Shown here: one piece after another, positions 62,411-64,000 of the stretch | Layout: each line of letters starts with the position of its first letter | How positions within the stretch are numbered: the first letter of the stretch is position 1 | DNA from: Winogradskyella eckloniae | GTDB taxonomy: Bacteria; Bacteroidota; Bacteroidia; Flavobacteriales; Flavobacteriaceae | DNA length: 64,000 nt | NCBI RefSeq assembly: GCF_013249045.1 | Contig: NZ_JABRWP010000001.1 | Location: 434,001 to 498,000, forward strand | Reading direction: 5' to 3' | Translations under genes and position numbers: made by a program | The notes under the pieces: model-generated | What the model was told of the DNA's origin: nothing | Databases searched by the model: none | What the model saw: the letters and a program-made list of their open reading frames with translations, nothing else

Positions 62411-63691
62411 ATGGACGCAACAACACCAAATAAATCTCTACTTAAAAAAATTATTGCAATTATATTAGGTTTCGGACCTGGTATTTTTGCTATTGGATAT
62501 ACTATCGGAACAGGCAGTGTAACATCTATGATTGTTGCTGGAAGTAAATTTAATATGCAATTACTTTGGGTGCTTTTATTAAGTTGTTTTTTTTCTGGAA
62601 TTTTAATGTTTGTTTATGGTAACTATGCGCTAATAACCAGTGAAACAGCACTCTATGGTTTTAAAAAACATTTTAAATATGGTAAAATTTTAGCCATAGC
62701 CATTATCATAGGTATAACCTTTGGTCAATGGAATTCTTTAATGGGGATTTTAGGTATATCTTCTAATATTATTTATGAAATTTTAGCTATTAACTTCGAA
62801 GGTCTTGGCGCTTATAAGTATGAAACCGTATTAATTACAGCTATAATTATCATTATTACATTTTACCTATTAATGTTAGTAGGTAAGTACACTTTTTTTG
62901 AAAAAGTATTAGTCATTTTTGTAACCTTAATGGGTTTGTCGTTTATTTTGTCTTTATGTTTTGTGCAACCATTACCGATGGATGTAATAAATGGTTTGTT
63001 GCCATCAATTCCAGATGTTCCAGATGGTAAAATGTTAGTTGCGGCATTTGTTGGTACCACAATGGCAGCAGCCACATTTCTGTCAAGACCATTATTTGTA
63101 AAAGGAAAAGGTTGGACGATTAAAAATTTAGATCAACAGAAAAAGGATTCTATTACAGCAGCAATATTAATTTTTCTTATTAGTGGTGTTATTATGGCTG
63201 TAGCTGCAGGAGCGCTGTTTTATGAAGGTAGAGAAGTAAATCATGTATTAGATATGGCAAATACTTTAGAGCCAGTTGCTGGTAAGTGGGCTGTAACTAT
63301 ATTCTTTTTCGGAGCATTAAGTGCAGGTTTGTCTTCAATTTTTCCTTGTTTGTTAATCGCACCTTTGTTAGTCGCAGATTATCAATCTGGTGAATTAGAT
63401 ACAAGCTCTAAGCAATTTAGAATCATAACTTTTATTGCATGTTTAGTGGCTTTAATTGGTCCTGCTTTTGGTGGAAACCCTATTGAAATTCAAATCTTAT
63501 CTCAGGTTTTTAATGTGTTTATTTTACCATTAGTTGTGCTGGGAATTATTCTATTAGTGAATAGTAAAAAGGTAATGAAAGGGTACAAGACAAGTTTGGG
63601 GGTGAATATTGGTTTATTTGCGGCATTGTTTTTCTCTTGTGTTGTATCTTACACAGGCGTTGTAGCTATTATTTCAAAATACTTTAATTGA
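62411..63691 (+). CDS. Divergent Nramp-fold transporter lacking the metal-binding motifs
   Basis: 426 aa, about eleven helices. The Nramp fold is visible (GPGIFAIGYTIGTGSVTS onward aligns without gaps to Nramp helix 1), but the canonical DPGN is replaced by GTGS (residues 33-36) and the helix-6 MPH by AAA in FVGTTMAAATFLSRPL. So the transition-metal site seems lost. Placed 31 bp after the gluconokinase fusion in an alginate region, it may carry a sugar acid instead of a metal; this is inference. Confidence 0.75.
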   Translation: MDATTPNKSLLKKIIAIILGFGPGIFAIGYTIGTGSVTSMIVAGSKFNMQLLWVLLLSCFFSGILMFVYGNYALITSETALYGFKKHFKYGKILAIAIIIGITFGQWNSLMGILGISSNIIYEILAINFEGLGAYKYETVLITAIIIIITFYLLMLVGKYTFFEKVLVIFVTLMGLSFILSLCFVQPLPMDVINGLLPSIPDVPDGKMLVAAFVGTTMAAATFLSRPLFVKGKGWTIKNLDQQKKDSITAAILIFLISGVIMAVAAGALFYEGREVNHVLDMANTLEPVAGKWAVTIFFFGALSAGLSSIFPCLLIAPLLVADYQSGELDTSSKQFRIITFIACLVALIGPAFGGNPIEIQILSQVFNVFILPLVVLGIILLVNSKKVMKGYKTSLGVNIGLFAALFFSCVVSYTGVVAIISKYFN

Positions 63692-63736
63692 TTTAAATAA
63701 AAATTTAATAAATAACACGTAATAAATAACAGTAAG

Positions 63737-64000
63737 ATGAATAAAAGGAATAGTATTATAAAAGTATCAATTCTAGTTTTTAGTGTTCTATTAACATTAA
63801 ATAGTTGTAAAAACGAGAAAAAAGAATCTGATAATAAAGAAGAAGAAAAAACGGTTTATGCGAGTAATGTCATTCCGTTTTTTGACCATTGGAAATTAAT
63901 TTTAGGAGATGGTAACAATGTAGGTTTTGCTAATGATTTTGAAAATAAAGACTTTTTTTATACGCAAAATGAAGATGGTGTGGATTGGGTAGTTTTTAAA
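63737..64000 (+). CDS. Second PL7 alginate lyase, 3' end outside window
   Basis: 88 residues are visible. Lipoprotein signal (MNKRNSIIKVSILVFSVLLT then LNSC), then a charged linker KNEKKESDNKEEE and the start of a PL7 domain closely like the first lyase (ASNVIPFFDHWKLILGDGNN versus SDVLPFFDQWRILCGDGTK; DWVVFK versus DWVVYK). The diagnostic RTE, QIH and YNQ motifs lie beyond the window. It is a diverged paralog of 59439-60485. Confidence 0.8.
   Translation, partial: MNKRNSIIKVSILVFSVLLTLNSCKNEKKESDNKEEEKTVYASNVIPFFDHWKLILGDGNNVGFANDFENKDFFYTQNEDGVDWVVFK

Noticed and set aside
62411-63691. Calling this gene mntH (Mn/Fe transporter)
   Set aside because: The DPGN and MPH metal motifs are absent.
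1-64000. CRISPR arrays, IS elements, prophage and rRNA operons
   Set aside because: No regularly spaced direct repeats, transposase or phage-structural motifs, or rRNA sequence were seen on either strand by eye.

Overview
This window looks like chromosome from a marine member of the Flavobacteriaceae (Bacteroidota). The DNA is AT-rich. Several promoters fit the Bacteroidota pattern TTG-N19/20-TAnnTTTG. There is a complete bat aerotolerance-type operon, and many family-typical genes are present (DUF1800/DUF1501 pair, DUF2490, DUF4199, DUF4286, DUF4870, TlpA-like lipoproteins, an OlsF-like acyltransferase). The right end carries alginate lyases of families PL6 and PL7, which points to use of brown-algal polysaccharide. 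I see no rRNA, CRISPR array, insertion sequence or prophage. Genus cannot be settled by eye.

Layout. 1-1691: end of a DUF1800 gene and a DUF1501 gene. 1906-4612 (minus): an AlbA_2/Schlafen-type protein, an HD-domain gene broken by a one-base frameshift, and an aldo/keto reductase. 4717-5268: a DUF4382-like lipoprotein. 5465-14699 (plus): moxR, DUF58, a BatD-like protein, batA, batB, batC, batD and batE. 14736-20808 (plus): a small membrane protein followed by a SulP transporter, a Usp-like protein, a DUF2490 barrel, a second SulP with STAS domain and a beta-carbonic anhydrase, which together read as a bicarbonate uptake and hydration module. 20870-25441: cvpA, a conserved small protein, pheS with its small follower, a lipoprotein and gpsA. 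25653-33989: a secreted protein with a sigma-54-like promoter, then a minus-strand run (TlpA-like, EamA, mfd) and a TerB-like gene convergent with fbp. 34119-38734 (plus): GNAT, aspartate kinase, an OlsF-like bifunctional acyltransferase and a CarboxypepD_reg-like protein.

38777-54901 is almost entirely minus strand: two related amphipathic-repeat proteins, TauE, VOC, DUF1801, DUF4199, a membrane LuxR-type regulator, a 2-hydroxyacid dehydrogenase, mgtE, rsmA, DUF4286, a TPR protein, serS, a VKGC-like HTTM protein, ribF, pth, rplY and prs. A tRNA-Leu(CAA) with its own promoter and terminator faces the other way at 55092-55173.

55399-64000 (plus) is the accessory catabolic region: a sugar-porter MFS, a two-helix PL6 alginate lyase, a PL7 alginate lyase, a single-chain gluconokinase/6-phosphogluconate dehydrogenase fusion, a divergent Nramp-fold transporter without the usual metal-binding motifs, and the start of a second PL7 lyase cut by the window edge. 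Tandem TTGGTTAACCAA palindromes sit before the PL6 gene and resemble the operators of uronate-responsive GntR/FadR-type repressors. No susC/susD pair is visible. The fusion enzyme, the atypical transporter and the tandem operators are the best candidates for something under-described here.
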